Assembly: GCF_024055795.1 (NCBI RefSeq)
Contig: NZ_JAMXMY010000005.1
Span: forward strand, 1 to 64,000
Length of the DNA: 64,000 nucleotides
Reading direction: 5' to 3'
Source of the DNA: Actinoallomurus purpureus
Lineage (GTDB): Bacteria > Actinomycetota > Actinomycetes > Streptosporangiales > Streptosporangiaceae
Positions 53,278 to 60,249 of this stretch are shown one piece after another. The translations under genes and the position numbers were made by a program. Below the pieces are notes generated by a model. It was not told the origin of the DNA. It did no database searches and saw nothing but the letters and a program-made list of their open reading frames with translations. The stretch's first letter is position 1. Each line of letters starts with the position of its first letter.

Positions 53278-53386
53278 AGTGCGCCAGGCGCGCGACGAGC
53301 AGGTTGGGGTCGCGACCGGTGAAGTACGCCGCGTCGGCCGTCGGTGACGCCGGACGGGCCTTTCGGATGATGGGGAAACTACACAT
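53276..53386 (-). CDS. Possible small peptide gene, 36 aa
   Basis: ATG 53386 opens MCSFPIIRKARPASPTADAA and ends YFTGRDPNLLVARLAH at a TGA that touches the terminator hairpin. The C-terminal half has G/C-rich wobble bases and looks protein-like, and the hairpin follows its stop directly. No good ribosome site precedes the ATG; the frame is open upstream to 53557. I do not recognise it and give it low confidence. Confidence 0.25.
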   Translation of the reverse strand: MCSFPIIRKARPASPTADAAYFTGRDPNLLVARLAH

Positions 53387-53604
53387 GCGCCGACCGTAAT
53401 GAGGCGACGCCGTAGAGAACCAATAGTCGATCATGCCCACCCCGATCGGAAACCCGATGGCACCGCGGCTGGAAGGCGGAGTGCGTCCGTGCCCGGTCCC
53501 GGAGACCGATCGCGCGCCGGAACGTTGTAACGTGACCGAAACATGGGCGCGGCACACTGATATGAGGCCATGGTTGTCGCCGCAGGTTGCTAAGGGGATC
53601 GGTT

Positions 53605-54966
53605 TTGGACCGTCAGCAGGAGTTCGTGCTCCGCACGCTTGAGGAGCGCGACATCCGCTTCATCCGGCTGTGGTTCACCGACGTGCTCGGATTCCTCAAG
53701 TCCGTCGCGGTCGCACCCGCCGAGCTGGAGCAGGCCTTCGCCGAAGGCATCGGGTTCGACGGGTCGGCCATCGAGGGGTTCGCCCGCGTCTATGAGGCAG
53801 ACATGCTCGCCAAGCCGGATCCCTCGACGTTCCAGGTGCTGCCGTGGCGGGCGGAGTCGCCGGGCACGGCCCGGATGTTCTGCGACATCCTCATGCCGGA
53901 CGGTTCACCGAGCTTCGCCGACCCGCGCCATGTCCTCAAGCGCACCCTCAGCCGCGCCGCCGACCTCGGGTTCACCTTCTACACCCACCCCGAGCTGGAG
54001 TTCTACCTCCTCAATGAGCGTCCCGACGACGGCAGCGAGCCGACGCCCGTCGACGCCGGCGGCTACTTCGACCACACGCCGCACCGCGCCGCGCACGACT
54101 TCCGGCGTAACGCGATCATGATGCTGGAGTCGATGGGCATCTCCGTCGAGTTCAGCCACCACGAGGGCGGGCCGGGTCAGCAGGAGATCGACCTCCGCTA
54201 CGCCGACGCGCTCACCACGGCCGACAACATCATGACGTTCCGCCTGGTGATGAAGGAGGTCGCGCTCGAGCAGGGCGTCCACGCCTCCTTCATGCCCAAG
54301 CCGTTCACCGACCAGCCCGGCTCGGGCATGCACACCCACCTGTCGCTGTTCGAGGGCGACCGCAACGTCTTCTACGAGCCCGGAGCCGAGTTCCAGCTCT
54401 CCAAGGTCGGGCGCGCGTTCATCGCCGGCCTGCTCCGGCACGCCGCCGAGATCACCGCGGTCACCAACCAGTGGGTCAACTCCTACAAGCGTCTGTGGGG
54501 CGGCGTCGGCGCGTCCGCCGGGGCGGGCGGCGAGGCGCCGCCGTACATCTGCTGGGGCCACAACAACCGCTCCGCGCTGGTGCGCGTGCCGATGTACAAG
54601 CCGCAGAAGGGCCACGCGACCCGCATCGAGTTCCGCGCGCCCGACACCGCCTGCAACCCCTACCTCGCCTTCGCGGCGATGCTGGGCGCCGGTCTCAAGG
54701 GCATCGAACAGGGGTACGAGCTGCCGCCGGGCGCCGAGGACGACGTGTGGGCGTTGACCGCGGCCGAGCGCCGCGCGATGGGCATCGAGCCGCTGCCGCA
54801 GAGCCTGGACGAGGCCATCGCCGCGATGGAGCGCAGCGAGCTGCTCGCCGAGGTGCTCGGCGAGCACGTCTTCGACTTCTTCCTCCGTAACAAGCGCGCC
54901 GAGTGGGAGGACTACCGCCGCCAGGTCACCGAGTACGAACGCCGCCGCTACCTGTCGGTGCTGTAA
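53605..54966 (+). CDS. glnA2: Glutamine synthetase type I, GlnA2 group
   Basis: This 453-aa protein starts at TTG 53605 (MDRQQEFVLRTLEERDIRF) with AAGGGGA seven bases upstream. GS motifs are present: GFDGSAIEGFARVYEADM, HPELEFYLLNE, the ATP-binding KPFTDQPGSGMHTHLSLFEG, and RIEFRAPDTACNPYLAFAAM. Where GlnA1 enzymes carry the adenylylated tyrosine in DLYELPPEE, this protein has DDVWALTAAE, so it should not be controlled by GlnE in that way. Sequence and proximity to glnE match the glnA2 group (Rv2222c, SCO2241). It makes glutamine or a related gamma-glutamyl amide in the cytoplasm. Confidence 0.92.
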   Translation: MDRQQEFVLRTLEERDIRFIRLWFTDVLGFLKSVAVAPAELEQAFAEGIGFDGSAIEGFARVYEADMLAKPDPSTFQVLPWRAESPGTARMFCDILMPDGSPSFADPRHVLKRTLSRAADLGFTFYTHPELEFYLLNERPDDGSEPTPVDAGGYFDHTPHRAAHDFRRNAIMMLESMGISVEFSHHEGGPGQQEIDLRYADALTTADNIMTFRLVMKEVALEQGVHASFMPKPFTDQPGSGMHTHLSLFEGDRNVFYEPGAEFQLSKVGRAFIAGLLRHAAEITAVTNQWVNSYKRLWGGVGASAGAGGEAPPYICWGHNNRSALVRVPMYKPQKGHATRIEFRAPDTACNPYLAFAAMLGAGLKGIEQGYELPPGAEDDVWALTAAERRAMGIEPLPQSLDEAIAAMERSELLAEVLGEHVFDFFLRNKRAEWEDYRRQVTEYERRRYLSVL

Positions 54967-55117
54967 GCCCTGCTCAGACCGCTAGTCAGGCGAGGGCCTG
55001 AAATTACCTCGCCCCTGCTCGCCTCGGTACGGTCGCGGGAGTGTTCTCACTGCGGGAGCCCATGAGATCCGTGCGCGGCCACCCCGGCAGTTCCCACGCT
55101 GAGAGTAGGTTTCGTCA

Positions 55118-55495
55118 ATGGCATGCCGTATCAGTGAGCTTGTGCTCAAGTGCCACGACCCCGAGGTGCTGGCGCGGTTCTGGTGCGAGGTCCTGGACTT
55201 CATAGTGCTCGATCGCGAGGAGGGCTGCATCGAGATAGGGCCGCGCGAAGGGTTCGGCGGCCCGCAGCCGACGATCTTCCTCAGCCGCAACGACGAGCCG
55301 AAGAACGAGCAACTCCGGCTGCACATCGACGTCAACGCCACCGACCGCGATCAGGACGCCGAGCTCGAACGCCTCCTGAAGCTCGGGGCGCGCCCGGCCG
55401 ACATCGGCCAGACCGGGGAGGAGTCCTGGCACGTCCTCACTGATCCCGAAGGCAACGAGTTCTGCCTGCTCAAGGCCCGCCTCGCCCCACTCTGA
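55118..55495 (+). CDS. VOC/glyoxalase-like protein
   Basis: This 125-aa protein of the vicinal oxygen chelate fold begins ISELVLKCHDPEVLARFWCE. Two beta-alpha-beta-beta-beta modules are visible (residues 5-55 and 68-121), the second with QLRLHIDVNATDRDQDAELE and SWHVLTDPEGNEFCLL. LHIDV and GNEFCLL are the usual metal-side strands. Such proteins bind or modify small molecules, including some antibiotics; substrate unknown. It is followed by a hairpin terminator. Confidence 0.85.
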   Translation: MACRISELVLKCHDPEVLARFWCEVLDFIVLDREEGCIEIGPREGFGGPQPTIFLSRNDEPKNEQLRLHIDVNATDRDQDAELERLLKLGARPADIGQTGEESWHVLTDPEGNEFCLLKARLAPL

Positions 55496-55522
55496 CGGCC
55501 CTCGTCGGCAACGAGGGCCGTC
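55494..55522 (+). terminator. Hairpin after the VOC gene
   Basis: GACGGCCCTCGT / ACGAGGGCCGTC form a perfect 12-bp stem with loop cggca, starting in the stop codon of the VOC gene. Confidence 0.8.
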
Positions 55523-55638
55523 GGAGGGGGCGAGGGGATGACCCACGACGGGCATCTCTAGTGCCACATCAAAACGTTTGCCCCTTCTAGGGTGCTGCCT
55601 GAGGGATGAGCGTGTCTCGCTTCTCGGCAGGTGCTGCT

Positions 55639-56067
55639 TTATTGGGAGGTCTCGGCGGGACAACCGTCCAAAGCACGTTCCAGGGCTGTCCGTGCGGCCA
55701 TCTTCCCCGCGGTGTGGAAGGAGCGCTCGTTCGAGTCGACGTCATGGATGACCATGCGCCGTAGGATCACTTTGGCGTCCATGATGATCTGCTGGTTGGC
55801 GGCCAGTTCCTCAAGCATGCCTTTGGCGAACGCGTCGAGATACCCAAAGACGACTCTGTAGTCGTGGTCGCCGCCGTTGCGTCCGAAGACGAAACACACA
55901 TCGGTTGGTATGGCGAGCTCGATGCCGTTGCCGGCTCCGTGGCCTGGCTCGAAGTCGACCGTGACGACGGCGAACACGCCGCACACGGCCTGCTTGACAT
56001 ACCGGGCTTCCACCTCGCGTATGGGATGCGACGGGAATCGCGGGGGTTCTTCGGGCATAACGCTCAT
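55639..56067 (-). CDS. Standalone elongation factor G domain IV-like protein
   Basis: This 142-aa protein has no GTPase domain. The sequence follows EF-G domain IV in order. VEARYVKQ corresponds to 'egkfvrQsgG'; VFAVVTVDFEPGHGAGNGIE to the 'G.y.hV.i..ePl..G.Gfef' strand; RVVFGYLDAFAKGMLEELAA to the 'y..aVekGi.eal' helix. DAKVILRRMVIHDVDSNERS, continuing FHTAGKMAARTAL, corresponds to 'dvkvtl.dG.yHdvDSSe.aF..Ag..A.k.A'. Domain IV is the part that enters the ribosomal A site, so a ribosome-related role is conceivable. The G residue before HDVDS is changed. Near a large palindrome. Assignment by pattern only. Confidence 0.55.
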   Translation of the reverse strand: MSVMPEEPPRFPSHPIREVEARYVKQAVCGVFAVVTVDFEPGHGAGNGIELAIPTDVCFVFGRNGGDHDYRVVFGYLDAFAKGMLEELAANQQIIMDAKVILRRMVIHDVDSNERSFHTAGKMAARTALERALDGCPAETSQ

Positions 56068-56080
56068 GGTAGAGCTGGTC

Positions 56081-56310
56081 TCAGGCCACGTCGGCTCTGT
56101 CGACGATTGTGCGGAGGCGTTCGTCGGTGGCGATAGAGCTATGGAAAGAAGGATCCCCGCATGGTGGGAAACGAGGGTCGAAGCAGAGTCTGCCGATGCG
56201 GCAAGGAATAGCTAGAGGCGTGAGGCCGAGCACGATCGCGTCGATGTGGCGCGCCATTTCGAAGTCCTTGTTGCCCGCATCGTGCGTGGTGATGAAGAAC
56301 CGGATTCGCT
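56081..56310 (-). pseudogene. Coding-like remnant of unknown family
   Basis: The minus strand reads RIRFFITTHDAGNKDFEMAR, then HIDAIVLGLTPLAIPCRIGR, ending LRTIVDRADVA before a TGA. Codons in the first part end mostly in C or G, as in real genes of this genome, while the other frames do not. The beginning is cut off near the long palindrome and no ribosome site exists. It ends 13 bp before the EF-G-like gene starts. I do not recognise the family. Confidence 0.3.
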
Positions 56311-56318
56311 GCCATCGT

Positions 56319-56374
56319 GTTCTGTGCCTTCTACTGGTGAGAGAAATTTCTCTCGCCAGTAGAAGGCACAGAAC
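56319..56374. repeat. 56-bp near-perfect palindrome without spacer
   Basis: Left arm 56319-56346 (gttctgtgccttctactgg, then tgagagaaa) and right arm 56347-56374 (tttctctcgccagtagaagg, then cacagaac) are inverted copies of 28 bases with one mismatch (t/c) and no loop. Arms are only moderately GC-rich, unlike terminators here. It may be paired ends of an insertion element in head-to-head contact, or a binding or cruciform site. Confidence 0.85.
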
Positions 56375-56474
56375 GAGGCAGCGCACCCTCGGGCCGTACC
56401 CAGAAGTGAGAGGTGACCGGACCCGGCTACGGGCACCAGGTGGCCGACGCTCCCGGTCAGTCGCCGGGGGCGGG

Positions 56475-57044
56475 TCAGCTTTCGGCGTGGCTGGAGCCGG
56501 AGATCAGTTCCAGGGCGACGGCGATGCCGGTGGCCCGGCGTTCCTCTTCGGTGATGTCGTAGTCCCTGAAGGTGAACAGGGCGGCGTTGAGCGTGAAGAC
56601 CGCCATGGCCGACTTGAGCTGCTCGGTCAGCGGCGCCTTCCGGTCGGCGAGCAGTTCGATCAGGTCCTTGACCCGGCAGCGGAGCTTCTCGCCCACCGCG
56701 AGGTCGCGCATGGTGCCCTGGTTCTCCTGGGCGAAGCGCATGATCCCGGGCCCGCTGCCGTACAGCTGATCGGCGTAGCGGCGCACCAGCTCCTGCCGCG
56801 TCTCCAGGGTCGCGGGCTGCTCGCGGCCCCAGGCGATGAGATCGTCCAGCCTGGCGAGGGCGTCGTCGAACAGGCTGACGATGATGTCCTCTTTGGTCTT
56901 GAAGTGGTAGTACAGCGCTGCCTTGGTCACGTTGAGCCGCTCGGCGATCTCCCGTAGCGAGGTCTTCTCGTAACCCTGTTCGGCGAACAGCTCCAGCGCG
57001 ACCGCCTGGATCCTCGCCCGCGTGTCGCCGCGGTGTTCGCCCAT
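56475..57044 (-). CDS. TetR-family regulator of the divergent DHA2 exporter
   Basis: This 189-aa protein starts at ATG 57044 with GGAG seven bases upstream. HTH at about residues 8-55 (RARIQAVALELFAEQGYEKT, SLREIAERLNVTKAALYYHF, then KTKEDIIVSL). The C-terminal ligand domain includes MRFAQENQGTMRDLAVGEKL and a helix ending ITEEERRATGIAVALELISG. It is divergent from the exporter, with operator-like repeats between the two genes, which is the classical TetR layout. Ligand unknown. Confidence 0.92.
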   Translation of the reverse strand: MGEHRGDTRARIQAVALELFAEQGYEKTSLREIAERLNVTKAALYYHFKTKEDIIVSLFDDALARLDDLIAWGREQPATLETRQELVRRYADQLYGSGPGIMRFAQENQGTMRDLAVGEKLRCRVKDLIELLADRKAPLTEQLKSAMAVFTLNAALFTFRDYDITEEERRATGIAVALELISGSSHAES

Positions 57045-57061
57045 GATCAATCTCCGTCCAA

Positions 57062-57126
57062 AACTAACTTGACGACCGGCTAGTTCGTAGCTTACCTTAC
57101 GACAAGTAAGAAAACTAGCCGGTCGG
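57062..57126. promoter_or_regulatory. Nested inverted repeats in the TetR/exporter intergenic region
   Basis: Outer arms CGACCGGCTAGTT (57073-57085) and AACTAGCCGGTCG (57113-57125) are perfect 13-bp inversions; CTTAC GACAA GTAAG (57096-57110) lies inside. AACTA...TAGTT (57062-57085) gives a further half-site pair. These fit TetR operators covering both divergent promoters. Confidence 0.7.
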
Positions 57127-57162
57127 CCAGTAGGCGCCGAGCGCGTCAGAGAGAGGCTACCC

Positions 57163-58749
57163 ATGTCGGGGACGAAGACTGCGGACACCGCGCCACCGGG
57201 TGCGGGAGAGCAGAGAAGCGCGCGGTCGATCTACATCGCGATGATCGGCCTGATGCTCGGCATGTTCCTCGCGATGCTCGACAACCTGATCGTCGGCACC
57301 GCGCTGCCCACGATCGTCGGCGACCTCGGCGGCCTGAGTCACCTGGCCTGGGTGGTCACCGCGTACACCCTCGCCACCGCGGCCGCGACGCCGATCTGGG
57401 GCAAGCTCGGCGACCTGTACGGCCGCAAGGGCATGTTCATGGCGGCCATCGTGATCTTCCTCGTGGGCTCCGTGCTGTCCGGGCTCTCGCAGAGCATGGG
57501 GCAGCTCATCGGGTTCCGGGCGCTGCAGGGCCTCGGGGCCGGCGGCCTCATGGTCGGGGCGATGGCGATCATCGGTGACCTGGTCCCGCCGCGTGAGCGC
57601 GGCCGCTTCCAGGCGATGATCGGCGGAATGATGCCGGTCGCCTTCGTCGGCGGTCCGCTGATCGGCGGCTTCCTCACCGACCACCTCAGCTGGCGCTGGA
57701 CCTTCTACGTCAACCTGCCGATCGGCGCCGTCGCGCTGCTCGTGACCGGGCTGGGCATGCGCCTGCACACCCCGCACATCAAGGCGAAGATCGACTTCAT
57801 CGGTGCGTTCCTGCTGACGGTCGGCATCGTCGCCCTCACCCTCGTGGCGAGCTGGGGCGGCAGCGAGTACCCCTGGGCGTCGGCGCAGATCATCGGGCTG
57901 GCGATCCTGTCGGTGGTGGCGCTCGTCGCGTTCGTCTTCGCCGAGGCCCGCGTTCCCGAGCCGATCCTGCCGCCGCGGCTGTTCCGCAACCGCAACTTCA
58001 CGGTCGCGCAGATCCTGAGCTTCTTCGTCGGCGCCGCGATGTTCGGCGCGGTCAACTTCCTGCCGCAGTACATGCAGGACGTCCAGGGCGCCTCTGCGAC
58101 CACCAGCGGCCTGCTGCTCCTGCCGCTGATGTTCGGAATGCTCGTCGTCATGCTGACCACCGGCCAGCTCATCGCGCGCAACGGCCGCTACAAGCTCTAC
58201 CCGATCATCGGCGGCGCGGTGATGACCGTCGGCATGCTCGTGCTGCTCATGCTGAAGGTCGACACCAGCACCGCGATGAGCTCCGCGCTGACGCTCGGCG
58301 TCGGCCTCGGAATGGGCTTCATCATGCAGAACACGATGCTCATCACCCAGAACAGCGCGGAGCTGCGGGACATGGGCGCGGCGAGCGGCTCCGTCACGCT
58401 GTTCCGTACCATCGGCGGTTCGCTCGGCGTGGCGCTGTTCGGCTCGATCTACACCAACCGCCTCGAGCACACCATCAGCGACCGGCTCGGCCCGGAAGCC
58501 GCCCACAAGATCACCTCAGGCGGGTCCCACGTGACGCCGGCGCTGCTGCACACGCTGCCCGCGCCGGTACGGGAGGCGTTCGAGGCCGGCGTCACCAGCG
58601 GCCTGCACGGCACGGTCATCGGGGGAGCGGTCGTCGCCTTCGCGGCGTTCCTCATCGCCTGGTTCGTCCGTGAGGTGCCGCTGCGCGGCTCGGCCGCGAA
58701 GAGCCCGAACGAGCAGGCCGTCGAGACGATCACCGAACCGGCGATCTGA
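57163..58749 (+). CDS. MFS drug exporter, DHA2 type
   Basis: This 528-aa protein has 14 predicted membrane helices. MFLAMLDNLIVGTALPTIVG is the DHA2 D1 motif, WGKLGDLYGRKGMFMAAIVI motif A, and PVAFVGGPLIGGFLTDHLSW motif C. FRNRNFTVAQILSFFVGAAM in the middle is typical of the EmrB/MDR group. It expels lipophilic drugs using the proton gradient. Expression is likely induced by a ligand of the divergent TetR. A 16-bp hairpin terminates the transcript. Confidence 0.93.
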   Translation: MSGTKTADTAPPGAGEQRSARSIYIAMIGLMLGMFLAMLDNLIVGTALPTIVGDLGGLSHLAWVVTAYTLATAAATPIWGKLGDLYGRKGMFMAAIVIFLVGSVLSGLSQSMGQLIGFRALQGLGAGGLMVGAMAIIGDLVPPRERGRFQAMIGGMMPVAFVGGPLIGGFLTDHLSWRWTFYVNLPIGAVALLVTGLGMRLHTPHIKAKIDFIGAFLLTVGIVALTLVASWGGSEYPWASAQIIGLAILSVVALVAFVFAEARVPEPILPPRLFRNRNFTVAQILSFFVGAAMFGAVNFLPQYMQDVQGASATTSGLLLLPLMFGMLVVMLTTGQLIARNGRYKLYPIIGGAVMTVGMLVLLMLKVDTSTAMSSALTLGVGLGMGFIMQNTMLITQNSAELRDMGAASGSVTLFRTIGGSLGVALFGSIYTNRLEHTISDRLGPEAAHKITSGGSHVTPALLHTLPAPVREAFEAGVTSGLHGTVIGGAVVAFAAFLIAWFVREVPLRGSAAKSPNEQAVETITEPAI

Positions 58750-58766
58750 TCTCGTCCCAGCACGAC

Positions 58767-58802
58767 CATGGGGGCTCCCGGCGGAAGCCGGGAGCCCCCA
58801 TG
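58767..58802. terminator. Strong bidirectional hairpin
   Basis: CATGGGGGCTCCCGGC / GCCGGGAGCCCCCATG form a perfect 16-bp stem with a GGAA loop between the convergent exporter and FG-GAP genes. Confidence 0.9.
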
Positions 58803-58807
58803 TCATG

Positions 58808-60160
58808 TCAGCGGGGAAGCGTGCCGAAGCGCGCTCCGGCGCCGAATCCGAACGCGCTCGCCTTGATCAGTTTGGTGCCGGTCGTGGCGATGCCGGACGT
58901 GGTGCCGGGCGTCACGGCCACGGCCCCGGCGAAGTCGCCGAGTCCGGGGATGCCGGTGACGAGCTCGGCCCGGCCGTCGCCGTTCAGGTCCGTCAGGGCC
59001 AGCGAGGTACCGAACCAGTTGTTCTGGTTCGGCGTGATGCCGGCGTTCGTCTCCGTGAGAGTGCGGATGTTCGAGGACAGGCCGCTCGCGGAGCCGAGCC
59101 GTGTCGCGACCAGGTCCTCGGGGCCGTCCTCGGGCGACAGCCCCGACGCGACGTCCGCGTAACCGTCGCCGTTGACGTCCCCGGCCGCGACGGGGTCGCT
59201 GCCCTCGCTGCCGAACGTGCCGTGCGCCTGGTCCATCCCGTTCTTGCTGCCGGGGTAGACCTTGTAGCCGTCGCCTTCGTACCCGCCGATCACCACGTCG
59301 GCCCGGCCGTCCTTGTTCAGGTCGCCCACGGCGAGCCCGTACGTGTCACCGAGCTCGATCGTGGGGCCGACCTTCTTGCCCAGGCCCTTCGCCGATCCGG
59401 CGAACACGCTCGTGGTGCCCTGGTCGGCCGGGTCGTCCCACCACCAGCTCACCGCGAGGTCGGCGTAACCGTCACCGGTCACGTCGCCGGCCGCGAGGGA
59501 GTCGACGTGGCCGTCCTTGCCCGGGCTGATGCCGACCGCGCGCGGCTTGGCGGACGTGGTGCCCCGCACGACCCAGATCTTCGTGCCGTAGCCCGCTGCG
59601 GTGGCGAAGTCGGTCCGGCCGTCCTTGTCGAAGTCGCCGGCCGTCAACTTGGCGCCGCCGACGGCGTCTACCGAGACCGCCTTGGTCGACAATCCCTTCT
59701 TGGAACCGAACACGACCGTCAGCGAGCCGGCGTCCTTCTTCTTGCCGATGTCCTCGCCGGGGGCGCCGATCGCCAGATCGGAGTAGCCGTCCCGGTTGAA
59801 GTCGCCGACCGCCAGCTGCGCGCCGAAATGGTCGCCCTTCTCGGCCGTTCCCGGGATGCCGGCGCTGTTCTGGCTGATGACCTGGCGTCGCGCCGTGCTG
59901 ACCCCCTTCTTGGAGCCGTACGCCACCGCGACGGCTCCCGCCTTCGCGGCCTTGCCGACCTTGGCGTCCGGGGCGCCGACGGCCAGGTCGCGATAGCCGT
60001 CGCCGTTGAAGTCGCCGGGCTTGGCCGCCTTCACGGCCGCCGGCGCGGCGACCTGCGGCGTCACCGGCCGAGCCGGTGCCGCCGCAACCGCCGCCGACGC
60101 GAGGCCGACCGTCAGGGCGGCGGTCACGGCGGCGGCGGTACCACTGGAAACAAGTTTCAC
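58808..60160 (-). CDS. Secreted FG-GAP/VCBS repeat protein
   Basis: The protein has 450 aa. GTG 60160 is chosen for the AGAGGGA site six bases upstream and because it gives a normal signal peptide (residues 1-28, ending AAVAAAPA). The mature part is a beta-propeller of about seven blades with calcium-binding DxNxDG loops: DFNGDGYRDLAVG, DFNRDGYSDLAIG, DFDKDGRTDFATA, DVTGDGYADLAVS, DLNKDGRADVVIG, DVNGDGYADVASG and DLNGDGRAELVTG. Integrin-like proteins of this kind are common in secreted actinomycete proteins. No enzyme domain is attached. It is divergent from glnE, 89 bp away. Confidence 0.9.
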   Translation of the reverse strand: MKLVSSGTAAAVTAALTVGLASAAVAAAPARPVTPQVAAPAAVKAAKPGDFNGDGYRDLAVGAPDAKVGKAAKAGAVAVAYGSKKGVSTARRQVISQNSAGIPGTAEKGDHFGAQLAVGDFNRDGYSDLAIGAPGEDIGKKKDAGSLTVVFGSKKGLSTKAVSVDAVGGAKLTAGDFDKDGRTDFATAAGYGTKIWVVRGTTSAKPRAVGISPGKDGHVDSLAAGDVTGDGYADLAVSWWWDDPADQGTTSVFAGSAKGLGKKVGPTIELGDTYGLAVGDLNKDGRADVVIGGYEGDGYKVYPGSKNGMDQAHGTFGSEGSDPVAAGDVNGDGYADVASGLSPEDGPEDLVATRLGSASGLSSNIRTLTETNAGITPNQNNWFGTSLALTDLNGDGRAELVTGIPGLGDFAGAVAVTPGTTSGIATTGTKLIKASAFGFGAGARFGTLPR

Positions 60161-60249
60161 GCGTTGTCCCTCTCGTGAAGATTTCTCATGAATTAAGGGA
60201 CGCTCCGCCCGCGGCTCAGGTTCGCAAACGCTCATGATTACCTTTGTTC

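Larger units (their letters stand above)
53227..53604. other. 378-bp region between ABC operon and glnA2
   Basis: It holds a strong hairpin (53240-53277), a possible small minus-strand frame (53276-53386) and the glnA2 promoter area. No other gene is visible. AAGGGGA at 53592-53598 is the ribosome site for the TTG start of glnA2. Confidence 0.5.
56068..56474. other. 407-bp region with gene remnant and long palindrome
   Basis: Between the EF-G-like gene and the TetR gene. It includes a coding-like minus-strand remnant (56081-56310) and a 56-bp palindrome (56319-56374). Base composition is less GC-rich than the surroundings. No intact recognisable gene. Confidence 0.5.
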
